From: Myxococcaceae bacterium JPH2
GTDB lineage: Bacteria > Myxococcota > Myxococcia > Myxococcales > Myxococcaceae
DNA: 64,000 nt
Assembly (NCBI GenBank): GCA_016458225.1
Contig: JAEMGR010000015.1
Location: forward strand, 62,001 to 126,000
Reading direction: 5' to 3'
Positions 46,267-54,413 of the stretch are shown here, piece after piece (the first letter of the stretch is position 1; every line of letters starts with the position of its first letter). The notes under the pieces are model-generated. The model saw nothing but the letters and a program-made list of their open reading frames with translations, ran no database searches and was not told where the DNA came from. The position numbers were made by a program, and so were the translations under genes.

Positions 46267-46731
46267 ATGGCAAACTCGGTGGGAGTCAACAAGCTCTCCG
46301 TCATCACTCAAGACTCAAGTGGGGTCTCCGTCGCATTCCCAGACGTCTGCAAGACACCGAGTCCAGCTGGGCCCATCCCCCTCCCTTATCCGAACATCGC
46401 GAAGTCGTCGGATACGGCCAAGGGCACGAAGAAGGTATCGGTGGATGGCAACCCCGTGTGCGTGAAGGACTCGAACTTCAGCACGAGCACAGGCGATGAA
46501 GCGGGGACCGCAGGTGGCGGCGTCGTTTCAGCCAAGACCCAAGGCAAAGCCGAGTTCGTCAACTTCTCTTTCGACGTGCAATTCGAAGGAAAGAACGTCG
46601 CTCGCGCCATGGACCTGATGCTACACAACGACAAGAACACGCCCCCGTCGCCGGTCATGCAACCTCCCGTGGTCGCCGTAGGCCAAGGGTCGGGGAAGTG
46701 TAACTGCCTGATCTGCGACAAGGAAATCTAG
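46267..46731 (+). CDS. PAAR-like DUF4150 protein, secretion spike tip
   Basis: 154 residues. The DUF4150 core is clear: MANSVGVNKLSVITQ, CKTPSPAGPIPLPYPNIAKS, KVSVDGNPVCVKDSNFSTST and GDEAGTAGGGVVSAKTQGKA. In other bacteria these proteins cap the VgrG spike of type VI secretion and carry effectors. Odd point: the tail ends GKCNCLICDKEI, with a CxCxxC that could bind metal. First gene of a seven-gene cluster; the next begins 32 bp later. GGAG precedes the ATG. Base composition is lower in GC than in flanking genes. Confidence 0.9.
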   Translation: MANSVGVNKLSVITQDSSGVSVAFPDVCKTPSPAGPIPLPYPNIAKSSDTAKGTKKVSVDGNPVCVKDSNFSTSTGDEAGTAGGGVVSAKTQGKAEFVNFSFDVQFEGKNVARAMDLMLHNDKNTPPSPVMQPPVVAVGQGSGKCNCLICDKEI

Positions 46732-46763
46732 GCGGCGCCTGCAGCATCCTGATGGAGGGGGAC

Positions 46764-47288
46764 ATGCATTCACGTGAGCAGGAAAATCAGCAGGCCACGC
46801 TCGACACGGATGAACCCATTCTCGGGAACCTCGTGGGCTGGGTCACAGGACTTGGAGCCAGAGGAGCCGTGCAGGTTGACTTCGAGGGCAACCACCGAGG
46901 CCCGATTGATGCGCGATTGGCGACGCCCGCGAATTCAGCCACGCTGCGCCTGGCCGTGCAGCAGCGCCAAGGGGTCGTCCTCTGCTTCGAGCGAGGACTT
47001 CCCGCACGCCCGCTCATCCTCGGCTTTGTCCAGGAGCCTTCGGAGACTCCCCTGCTGGATGAACTGCTCAGCGAGCCTCAGACGGGCACGTCCGAGCTGG
47101 TCGTCAATGGCAAACGATTCTCTCTGGACGAGATGGTGGGCGAAACCGCCGACGAGATCTCCCTGCGTTGTGGCAAGGCGAGCCTGGTCTTGCGACGCAA
47201 TGGCCAGGTACTCATCCGCGGGGACGACGTGAAGATTGATGCTGGACGAGTACTTCGCCTGCGGGGAGGCAAGACTCAAATCAACTAG
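46764..47288 (+). CDS. DUF6484 domain protein, probable secretion-effector accessory
   Basis: 174 residues. The core LGNLVGWVTGLGARGAVQVD and RQGVVLCFERGLPARPLILG with VQEP matches DUF6484 as it is found beside DUF4150 and TIGR02270 genes. The C-terminal segments SLDEMVGETADEISLRCGKA and LRGGKTQIN are repetitive beta-strands like spike or gp5-type stems. A role in assembling or capping the spike is inferred. The ATG at 46764 is preceded by GGAGGGG; the ATG at 46752 is the alternative. Confidence 0.78.
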   Translation: MHSREQENQQATLDTDEPILGNLVGWVTGLGARGAVQVDFEGNHRGPIDARLATPANSATLRLAVQQRQGVVLCFERGLPARPLILGFVQEPSETPLLDELLSEPQTGTSELVVNGKRFSLDEMVGETADEISLRCGKASLVLRRNGQVLIRGDDVKIDAGRVLRLRGGKTQIN

Positions 47289-47345
47289 CGAGCAGGAACT
47301 CCTTCAACCAGCTCTTCCACCGAGCCCCCATCCTCGATTTGCATC

Positions 47346-48665
47346 ATGGCGCCACTGCCTCCCTATCTTGCGCTCCCTATCGCCTGGGACACCTACGCAG
47401 CCCATCTCGACGAGGGCTCCTTCCTGTGGCGCCAGCGTTCGCGCGCGCTCGTGGGTCCGGACTACGTGCTCGACGAGGTGGCCGAGCTGGAAGGGAGACT
47501 GCTCGCTCATGTCGACGCCCTGGTACTCGGAGGTAGAAAGGTCGCCGCCCGATTGCTGGTGCCAGCCTTGGACCTGCACGACGAAACGGGTGTGGTGGAG
47601 GTTGCCACCCTCGCGATGCTGATGCAGGAAGACGCACCGGCTGCATCCATCGAGTCAGTGCTTCAACAAGTCTTGGAGGGGGACGAGGCGACATGCATGG
47701 CGCTCCGCCCAGCGCTGAGACTCATCGGCACAGAGTCCATGAAGCAGCGGCTGCTTCCTTTGCTGGATTCCGCGACAACGCCAGCTCTTCTGACAATGTC
47801 CGTGCTCGACCTCTTCGCAGCATGGCGAGTAGACCCCGGCCCCGTACTGCGCACCCTGTTGACGCATGAGGAGCCGGGAATCCGAGCTTCAGCCTTCCGC
47901 TGCGTGCGGACATGTCCTTCGCGATTGTCGGACGAGTCCTTGAGGTTGGGGCTACGTTCTTCACTTCCCGAAGTGAGAAACTCTGCCCTGGAGGCGGGAC
48001 TCGTCGCGGGCATGCAACTCGCTTGGCATGAGTGTCGACACAGGGTGGAGACCCGCGACAGTTCCCCTGAACTCGCACTGTATGCCCTGGCCATCATGGG
48101 AGGACCAACGGGGCAAGCCTCCGTGCTCAATGCCCTGAAAGACACAGGGCTCCAGAGGCATGCCCTACGTGCACTCGGGCTACTAGGAACCGTAGAGGCT
48201 GCGGAGGCTGCACTGGCCCTCATGCGGACGGATGAGCTCGCGCCCCTGGCAGCCGAAGCATTCTCTACGGTGACCGGATGGAAGGTGGCGCCATCCGAGA
48301 TCGAACCGGACCCACAGGCAATGAGCACCTCGAGAGAGCCCGCTGAACCGAGCCCCGAGGATGATCTCCCCCATCCAGATGCAGCCCAGGCGGATCATTG
48401 GTGGCGAACTCAAAGCCGCCGTTTCGAGCGCACAACTCGGTATGTGCTCGGACGCCCCTTTGGGCAGGAGACTCTCCTCGGCGCACTTCGAGAGAGCTCC
48501 ATGTATCGCCGCCGTCCATTGGCACTGGCCCTCGCGTTGCGGACGCGGGGTGAATGCGTGCTCGATCTCGATGTCTGGGTGCGCGACCAGCACGCACAAT
48601 GGGAGACCGCACGGAGGCTTCCTACGACACGGTTCCTTCGCTCACTGGAAGTGCTCCATGGTTGA
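47346..48665 (+). CDS. TIGR02270 family HEAT-like protein
   Basis: 439 residues. Helical repeats with a HEAT-like pattern dominate (DLHDETGVVEVATLAMLM, ALRPALRLIGTESMKQRLLP, LLTHEEPGIRASAFRCVRTC, LQRHALRALGLLGTVEAAEA), and the family C-terminus TTRYVLGRPFGQETLLGALR is present. Members are abundant in myxobacteria and occur with type VI effector genes, where they may act as adaptors; this is inferred. It lies between DUF6484 and the ketosynthase-like gene, 57 and 36 bp away. Confidence 0.85.
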   Translation: MAPLPPYLALPIAWDTYAAHLDEGSFLWRQRSRALVGPDYVLDEVAELEGRLLAHVDALVLGGRKVAARLLVPALDLHDETGVVEVATLAMLMQEDAPAASIESVLQQVLEGDEATCMALRPALRLIGTESMKQRLLPLLDSATTPALLTMSVLDLFAAWRVDPGPVLRTLLTHEEPGIRASAFRCVRTCPSRLSDESLRLGLRSSLPEVRNSALEAGLVAGMQLAWHECRHRVETRDSSPELALYALAIMGGPTGQASVLNALKDTGLQRHALRALGLLGTVEAAEAALALMRTDELAPLAAEAFSTVTGWKVAPSEIEPDPQAMSTSREPAEPSPEDDLPHPDAAQADHWWRTQSRRFERTTRYVLGRPFGQETLLGALRESSMYRRRPLALALALRTRGECVLDLDVWVRDQHAQWETARRLPTTRFLRSLEVLHG

Positions 48666-48701
48666 GGTACCTTATCGAGGAGTAGTTGAGGGACGAGGAT
48701 C

Positions 48702-49820
48702 ATGAGAGTCCGCGTCCAAGCATTGGGCATGGTCTCGTGTCTCGGTGCTGCCACACCCGCCTGCGCTGCGTTTCGCGCCAATCTCTTTCAACCATCGCAG
48801 TCGCCCGACGCAGAGGTCGCGGAGCCAGGAGACGATACACCGCAGCCGGTCACGATCTGCAGCGCGCCGATATCCACGTTCGGGTTCAGTGGCGTCGGGA
48901 GACTCGTCGCGCTGACCTGTGAAACACTCAAGGATCTGTGCTCGCGCGTGGACCTCGCGACAATTGAACCAAGCACAGGCTTCTTCATCGCACTCCCGGA
49001 TCCGTCCGAGCGAGGACTTGAACTCGGCGACTTGGACGAGTCGCTCCAGGACCGCTTGAATGGACTGGGAACGCGAGTGCTGACGCAGAGCCTGCGGAAC
49101 CTGGGACTCTCCTGGAAGGGACCCTTGCGCTTCTTTGGCGGAGGACACATCGCATTCACTCAAGCCCTCCACGCAGCACAGGTCGAACTGATGCGTCGGA
49201 GCATGAAGGCCTGCGTGGTCATGGGGCTCGACTGCCTTGTGGAGGAGGACACGATTCAGTCGCTCGCCATCGACCAGCGACTGAAGTCTCCCGCACGCCC
49301 TACCGGACTTATCCCTGGCGAGGCAGGCGCGGCCCTCCTGCTCACGACGGAACCCCCGGTGAATGACTCTCGCAACAAGCCCGCCGTGGAACTTCGCGCG
49401 ATCCGCTTGGGGGTTGAGGCGTTCTCACGTGGCGCAGACAAACCCTCTGATGGACGAGCACTGGCAGGATGCGCGCGCGATGCGCTAGCTGTGGACGGCC
49501 ACATCCAGGGAACTCCTCTGCTGGTGAGTGACCACAATGGTGAGGAGTGGCGCGCGAGGGAGTGGGGAATGGCATTGCTTCAATTGCGAGCGCTGGGGCC
49601 GGCCTTCGACGCGCCCCCCACTTGGTATCCGGCCATCGGTTTTGGCGAAGTAGGAGCAGCCTCCGGCGCGGTAGGAGCTTGCCTGGCCATACGTGGGCTG
49701 GAGCGCGGGTATGCCCCCGCGACCTCCTGCCTCGTCCTGTCTTGTGCAGACGACGCTGGCCGCGCAGCATTCCTTCTGTCGGCGGAGCCTCACCCTCTCA
49801 ACAAGGGAGCAAAGTCATGA
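48702..49820 (+). CDS. Ketosynthase (thiolase-fold) protein lacking catalytic Cys and one His
   Basis: 372 residues with a beta-ketoacyl synthase outline: opening ALGMVSCLGAATPACAAFRA, the GEAGAALLL strand near 206-214, the VSDHNGEEW region near 276-284 and GFGEVGAASGAVGACLAIRG near 313-332. Where active enzymes have the nucleophile Cys, this reads RFFGGGHIAFTQALHAAQ (143-160) with no Cys; where they have GHTxGAAG the His is Glu (GEVGAASG). So it is unlikely to condense acyl chains. It lies in an effector island and overlaps the nuclease gene by ATGA, suggesting a chaperone or adaptor role (inference). Confidence 0.8.
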   Translation: MRVRVQALGMVSCLGAATPACAAFRANLFQPSQSPDAEVAEPGDDTPQPVTICSAPISTFGFSGVGRLVALTCETLKDLCSRVDLATIEPSTGFFIALPDPSERGLELGDLDESLQDRLNGLGTRVLTQSLRNLGLSWKGPLRFFGGGHIAFTQALHAAQVELMRRSMKACVVMGLDCLVEEDTIQSLAIDQRLKSPARPTGLIPGEAGAALLLTTEPPVNDSRNKPAVELRAIRLGVEAFSRGADKPSDGRALAGCARDALAVDGHIQGTPLLVSDHNGEEWRAREWGMALLQLRALGPAFDAPPTWYPAIGFGEVGAASGAVGACLAIRGLERGYAPATSCLVLSCADDAGRAAFLLSAEPHPLNKGAKS

Positions 49821-50680
49821 GTACGGGTGAAGTTCGTCACGAACCCAATTCGGAATTGGCCAAGCGGCTCAACGACATCTACAAGCGCAACGCCAAGCGC
49901 AAGGACGAGAAGCGTTCGAAGGCCAAAGAGGAGAAGAAGAAGAAAAAGAAGGATGAGCCTCCGGCGCCCGCGGATGGGCACATCGACCCGAATGCTCCGC
50001 TCAAGGGCCTCCTGGCCAAGGGGGACAACTACGCGCGGCGGGGTTATCTGTACCTCAAGGCGCAGAATGGGCGAGGCGTATATCGCGACTTCAGCCATGC
50101 CCACCTGGAGGAAATCCGGGACATGGTGAAGGAGCGGGCGGAGTTTCCCGGGGGGCCGAAGGAGAACTTCAATCCGACATATACCCAGCAGCATCCCTAC
50201 CCCTGGGAAGCACATCACATGCTGCCGGGTTCAGCATTCTATTACGAGATGAAGGATGGGAAACCCGCCTTCACTTACAAGCAGATTCGGCTGATTCTCG
50301 TATCCGAGTACAACATCAATCACGGCCACAACGTCATCAACCTGCCGTCCGAGGACTGGGCCGTGCCAGTCCACGCACTCATCTGCCACCCCAGCGACCA
50401 TGCCGCCTACACCATGCGGATCATGGACGAAATGCGAAAGTTATCCGCCAAGCTCCAACAGACCATCGACAGCATCAAGGACCATGGCAATCTCCCCGAA
50501 TTGATGTTCGAGGAGCTGAAGGCGCTTGAAGAGGACTCCTGGGAATTTCTCGTTGAGCTGAGTCGGGCCATTGTCGCGGCCAAGGTCGCGGGTGTGCGCT
50601 TTACCGGAGCCGGCTCCGAACACGTCCGCTACGCGAACAAGGACGGCACGACCCAATACGACTGGGGCAGTCTCTGGTAG
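49817..50680 (+). CDS. AHH-type HNH nuclease toxin
   Basis: 287 residues. An N-terminal helix and a Lys-rich linker (about 25-47) precede a nuclease domain with the defining PWEAHHMLPGSAFYY (AHH at 132-134), then EYNINHGHNVINLP and PVHALICHPSDHAAYTMRIM, supplying the catalytic and metal-binding His/Asn residues of the AHH group of the HNH/Endo VII superfamily. There is no signal peptide or fused PAAR, so it is probably loaded onto the spike with neighbouring proteins. The start overlaps the preceding stop (ATGA). Immunity genes follow at once. Confidence 0.9.
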   Translation: MSTGEVRHEPNSELAKRLNDIYKRNAKRKDEKRSKAKEEKKKKKKDEPPAPADGHIDPNAPLKGLLAKGDNYARRGYLYLKAQNGRGVYRDFSHAHLEEIRDMVKERAEFPGGPKENFNPTYTQQHPYPWEAHHMLPGSAFYYEMKDGKPAFTYKQIRLILVSEYNINHGHNVINLPSEDWAVPVHALICHPSDHAAYTMRIMDEMRKLSAKLQQTIDSIKDHGNLPELMFEELKALEEDSWEFLVELSRAIVAAKVAGVRFTGAGSEHVRYANKDGTTQYDWGSLW

Positions 50681-50693
50681 GAAGCGAACACCC

Positions 50694-51281
50694 ATGAATT
50701 ACTGGATCCTGAAAGCAGAGTCAGCGGACGGCGGCATCATTGATGCGCTTCCCAAGGACAGTCCAACCCACTGGAAGTTCAGCACCGGAGAGCCACTGGG
50801 CCGGCAGTTCCCGGCCGGCGGCAAGGTCTCTTTCTCCGACCACTTCCCGGATCGACGCAAGGTCTACGACTTCGTCCGCAATACGGTCGGAGTGCTGCTC
50901 GTCTCCCCCCGTGTGAAGCAGGTGCTCGACGAATTGAGGGTGGAGAACGTGGAGTTTCTCCCCGTCACACTGTGCGACCACCAATGGAACCCCGTCGCAG
51001 ACGGATATGGCCTTCTCAATGTCCTCGGAGCCCAGGACGCCATTGACATGGAGAAGTCGAAGTATCGGATGAGCAACCTCGTGAAGACGGACATCGCGAG
51101 GATGAAAAACTTGGTGCTGACCGAGAACCAGATCGACCCCAAGGCAGACATCTTCCGCGCCAAGCACATGATGGAACTCATCCTCGTCTCGGGTCGCGTC
51201 CTCGAAGCACTCGAGAAGGCGGGCGTGACTGGGCTCAAGGCACTTCCAGCCAACGGCTACAATGAAATGGCCGTGGGATAA
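50694..51281 (+). CDS. Imm11 (DUF1629) family immunity protein
   Basis: 195 residues. The N-terminus MNYWILKAESADGG, KVSFSDHFPDRRKVYDFVRN, VGVLLVSPRVKQVLDELRVE, VEFLPVTLCDH and the C-terminal KADIFRAKHMMELILVSGRV match Imm11/DUF1629 proteins that neutralise partner toxins. It starts 13 bp after the nuclease and is most likely its cognate antidote, acting in the cytoplasm. Pairing is inferred from position. Confidence 0.85.
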   Translation: MNYWILKAESADGGIIDALPKDSPTHWKFSTGEPLGRQFPAGGKVSFSDHFPDRRKVYDFVRNTVGVLLVSPRVKQVLDELRVENVEFLPVTLCDHQWNPVADGYGLLNVLGAQDAIDMEKSKYRMSNLVKTDIARMKNLVLTENQIDPKADIFRAKHMMELILVSGRVLEALEKAGVTGLKALPANGYNEMAVG

Positions 51282-51310
51282 GAGTCACTCTGGTCACGGA
51301 GGAGAATGAG

Positions 51311-52093
51311 GTGACTCGACTTGCTGCACTGCGGAATGACTCGGGGCGAGCCGTCCAACGGGTGCTGCGTTCATTTGATCCTCTCGCCAACCGGGAGTCC
51401 CTCATTCGTGACGTGGAGGAACTGTGCGTCCATTTCCACGTCATTGCGGTTGCCACCTTACTGGTGGATGGGAACCCCCAGGGTTTCTTCCTCAACTTGT
51501 GCCGGGCAGGAGAGAACTGGCGACGGCTGCTGAAGACCCTGCGTGCGAGGGGACTTCCGATGCCTGCGTCACGACACACCGCGCCACTCGCGGGCGCCCT
51601 CACCGCAGGAGACTGGGCGCTCGCGGAACAACTGGCAGCACTCTCCGAAACGCGCTGGATTCCTGACGAGGAGTACAGAACGGAGCACGCCCAAGCCCAG
51701 CTCCTCTGCGCACTCGTCGGCCCCGGAACGCGTGACTCAGCCCTCGCGTGCGCCGAGTCCCTTGAGGCGCTGGGCGGCCCAGGAAACGAGCAGCGCGCCG
51801 CTTGTGCCAAAGCCCTGCTGGATGCTGATTCGGAAGCGTTCGTGACAGCCTTTCGCGCGGCCTTGCTCGTCCATAGCGAAGACGTAGAAAAGAAGGCCAA
51901 GCTCTTCACGACTCCCGTTACTCGCTTCGCCCCTCACCGCTCCATCTGGATGGAGGGACTCGCACTGCTGCGACTCGCGGAGCGCGCGGGGATTCCCACC
52001 TTCGACGAGGCCTTCCTCTACTGCCCACCCCTCGCGCGACTGCCCATGGCCGAGAGGTATTGCGGTGACTGGGTCCTCGCACTCGATCCGTAG
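51311..52093 (+). CDS. Imm49 family immunity protein
   Basis: 260 residues, mainly helical. VHFHVIAVATLLVDGNPQGF and LRARGLPMPASRHTAPLAGA, then the repeated helices to the ERAGIPTFDEAFLYCPPLA segment and the terminal GDWVLALDP fit Imm49. The start is a GTG with GGAGGAG upstream. It follows Imm11 by 29 bp and is the last gene of the island. Either it adds protection against the same nuclease or it guards against toxins from other strains; not decidable from sequence. Confidence 0.78.
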   Translation: MTRLAALRNDSGRAVQRVLRSFDPLANRESLIRDVEELCVHFHVIAVATLLVDGNPQGFFLNLCRAGENWRRLLKTLRARGLPMPASRHTAPLAGALTAGDWALAEQLAALSETRWIPDEEYRTEHAQAQLLCALVGPGTRDSALACAESLEALGGPGNEQRAACAKALLDADSEAFVTAFRAALLVHSEDVEKKAKLFTTPVTRFAPHRSIWMEGLALLRLAERAGIPTFDEAFLYCPPLARLPMAERYCGDWVLALDP

Positions 52094-52156
52094 TTTCCAC
52101 TTCCGTCCATCTGCGCCATTCACCGCTCCGGGCTCCGGCAAAGCGCAGCGGAAGGC

Positions 52157-52197
52157 AGCTCCGCAGCGAGCACGGAAAGGCTCCGAGCTGCGGAGCT
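52157..52197. terminator. Two-way hairpin closing the effector island
   Basis: AGCTCCGCAGC and GCTGCGGAGCT form a perfect 11-bp stem with a 19-nt loop between the convergent Imm49 and methyltransferase genes. Confidence 0.7.
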
Positions 52198-52257
52198 ATC
52201 GAGTGAACCAGCGCGATGAGCCCGCTGCCAACTTGATTCAGGAGCGCGCCCTCTCCA

Positions 52258-53244
52258 TCACGCCACCTTGCCCACCAGGATGGAGTAGGGGCTGTCCGTG
52301 GAGATGATGCGGTCCAGCTTGAAGCCCCCTTCGGCGAGCAGCACACCGTACTCGCCCTGTGTCCGCTCCCGGCCTCCCGTCAGCGAGAGCATGATGAGGT
52401 CCATCGCCACGGCCGGGTGGGGCTCGGGGCTCTCGGGCAGCATCATCTCCAGCACCAGCACCTCCGCGTGGGGCGGGGCCACCTCCCGGATGCGCCGGAA
52501 GATGGAGATGGCTTGCGGGTCCAGCCAGTCGTGGAGGACGTTGCTCAACAGGTACACGTCGGCGCGAGGCAGTGGCCCCACGAAGAAGTCCCCGGATTGG
52601 CCCTTCATGCGCGGATGCGTCAGCGCGTTCGCCACCACGTCCGGCAAATCGAACAGCGTGCCGCGCGCGCGAGGCGTGGCATCCAGAATCGCCGAGAGGA
52701 TGTGACCCCGGCCTCCGGCAATATCCGCGATGTGCTCGTAGCGGTGGAAGTCCATCCCCTGGAGCACCGCGCCGATGGCCATGTGGGACTTGCTGTTCAT
52801 CGCCGCGTCGAAGATGCGCGCCTCCTCCGGACGGGCCCGCAGGTACGGCCAGAGCCCTCCCGGCGACACCACGTCGCATGCGGTGTGCCCCGTCCGGAGC
52901 GTGCCCCCCAACACCCCCGCCGCGCTCCAGTTGATGTCATTGCCCATCATCAACACGAGGGACCGCTGGGATTGAGGGTGGTTCTCCTTCAGGTGCTCGG
53001 AGGCGTCCGTGTGCGCCCACCCGTTGCCGCGCCGCTCGAACACCCCATTCGAGGCCAGCATCCGCATCATCCGATGGAGCGAGTCCGCATGGGCGCCCGT
53101 GGCCCGCGCCAACTCCTCGGAGCTCATGGGGGTGTTTCCCAGGACGTCCGCCACCCCGAGCTGCGTCACGAGGTGCAGACACCGGGGCGCGAAGTATCCG
53201 ACGCACAGGCTGAACAGGAACGCAGGGGCTGGAATCGCTGGCAT
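52258..53244 (-). CDS. SAM-dependent O-methyltransferase (small-molecule type)
   Basis: 328 residues with the dimerisation N-terminus (LVTQLGVADVLGNTPMSSEE, AHADSLHRMMRMLASNGVFE) and a class I SAM domain with HIADIAGGRGHILSAIL and FDLPDVV. The catalytic His is in LSNVLHDWLDPQ. The family methylates hydroxyls of phenolic or polyketide compounds. The ATG at 53244 has GGGAG six bases upstream; a TTG at 53262 is less likely. No other biosynthetic gene is beside it, so the substrate is open. Confidence 0.92.
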   Translation of the reverse strand: MPAIPAPAFLFSLCVGYFAPRCLHLVTQLGVADVLGNTPMSSEELARATGAHADSLHRMMRMLASNGVFERRGNGWAHTDASEHLKENHPQSQRSLVLMMGNDINWSAAGVLGGTLRTGHTACDVVSPGGLWPYLRARPEEARIFDAAMNSKSHMAIGAVLQGMDFHRYEHIADIAGGRGHILSAILDATPRARGTLFDLPDVVANALTHPRMKGQSGDFFVGPLPRADVYLLSNVLHDWLDPQAISIFRRIREVAPPHAEVLVLEMMLPESPEPHPAVAMDLIMLSLTGGRERTQGEYGVLLAEGGFKLDRIISTDSPYSILVGKVA

Positions 53245-53361
53245 GATGACTCCCGTCGACAAGCCATGACCTGTCTGCGATTGCCACCCTACTCACTTCT
53301 CACCAGTGCCCAGCGGCCCTCAAACCTGGGTGTCGCTCAGCCGACACTCACCCGAGATGCG

Positions 53362-53386
53362 GGGCCTTGCCCTGTCCGCAAGGCCC
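53362..53386 (-). terminator. Hairpin terminator after the first araC gene
   Basis: GGGCCTTG pairs perfectly with CAAGGCCC around a 9-nt loop, 15 bp past the araC stop on the minus strand. It separates that gene from the methyltransferase. Confidence 0.7.
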
Positions 53387-53400
53387 TCACGCCCGCAGGT

Positions 53401-54273
53401 TCACTGCGACGCCCGAGCAATCTCCGTGGGGCTCATGCCCAGGAAGCGGCGCAAGCAGCGGGCCATGTGACTCGAGTGCGAGAAGCCCGCCTCCAGCGCG
53501 ATCTCCGTCAGGCTCAGGCGCCCTTCCATCAAACGCAGCCGCGCTCGCTCCACGCGACGCTCCAGCACGAAGCGATGCACCGGCATCCCCGTGGCCTGTT
53601 TGAACAGCGGCTTGAAGTGAGACACGCTGAACCCCGCCACCCCCGCCAGCTCCACCAGCGTCAGGTCCTCGTCCAGGTGCGCCTCGATGTACTCGACCAC
53701 CTGGCGCAGCCGCCACGCTGGCAAGGCGTGACGACGCTTGGGCTCCGAGGCCTCCGTGTGGGACTGCAACGCGAACAGCCGCGCGGCCAGCGCCGTCGCC
53801 AGGCTGTCCACGAAGAGTCTCCCACCCGGATATCCGTCGTGGTCCTCGGCCTGCATCATCCAGCCGATGCGCTCGACCTGCGGGTCCCGGATGTGGATGG
53901 CGGGATCCAACGCCGCCCCCTGCCCCCCCACCCCCGTGGCCTCCGCGACCTCGCGCATCAGCTCAGGCGTCAGCCGCAGGAGCAACGAGCGCGCCGGCGC
54001 CGACAACGTCCACCGCGTGCTCGACCCCGCCGGCACCACGCAGAACTGACCGTGGAGGCGCGCCCCCTGGCGCTCCGCGGTCCCCACGCGATACGTCACC
54101 GGGACCGGGTCGCCCACGTGCAGGCAGAGCACATGGCGGTCATCCACCGGCGAGTCGAATCGGCCGGACGGAACCGGTGACGTGAGCACGTCGAGCAATG
54201 GCATGCGCCCCGGTCCAAGGCTCTTCAGCAACGTGGCTGGCAGGCTCGGGTAGCACGAGGGTCGATCGGTCAT
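53401..54273 (-). CDS. AraC-family transcriptional regulator
   Basis: 290 residues. The N-terminal half is an AraC-type ligand-binding cupin region (HGQFCVVPAGSSTRWTL). The C-terminal half has two helix-turn-helix motifs: LTLVELAGVAGFSVSHFKPL then FK and LSLTEIALEAGFSHSSHMAR with the ending MSPTEIARAS. The ATG at 54273 has AGGAAGG nine bases upstream. It is divergent from the hydrolase gene at 54414, a common regulator-target pair. Confidence 0.92.
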   Translation of the reverse strand: MTDRPSCYPSLPATLLKSLGPGRMPLLDVLTSPVPSGRFDSPVDDRHVLCLHVGDPVPVTYRVGTAERQGARLHGQFCVVPAGSSTRWTLSAPARSLLLRLTPELMREVAEATGVGGQGAALDPAIHIRDPQVERIGWMMQAEDHDGYPGGRLFVDSLATALAARLFALQSHTEASEPKRRHALPAWRLRQVVEYIEAHLDEDLTLVELAGVAGFSVSHFKPLFKQATGMPVHRFVLERRVERARLRLMEGRLSLTEIALEAGFSHSSHMARCLRRFLGMSPTEIARASQ

Positions 54274-54413
54274 CGCAGGAACCTTCCTCATCGGGCTGCC
54301 GGGCTGCAACACGGAAGATCATCCGTTTGTGCCCGCGAACAGCCAGATATGCGCGCGCCGAAATAACCTCGCTGCAACTATTGGCGCGTTCTCTCCCCCC
54401 TGGAGCACGCCTC

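Noticed and set aside
49935-49965. A-rich Lys run as a possible programmed frameshift site
   Set aside because: The nearest heptamer is G AAA AAG rather than A AAA AAG, and the zero frame continues through the full nuclease domain.
46267-52093. Prophage or integrative element
   Set aside because: No integrase, portal, capsid or attachment-site repeat was seen; only secretion-effector genes are present.
48702-53244. Polyketide or fatty-acid biosynthesis cluster
   Set aside because: The ketosynthase-like protein lacks catalytic residues, there is no acyl carrier protein or acyltransferase, and toxin-immunity genes separate it from the methyltransferase.
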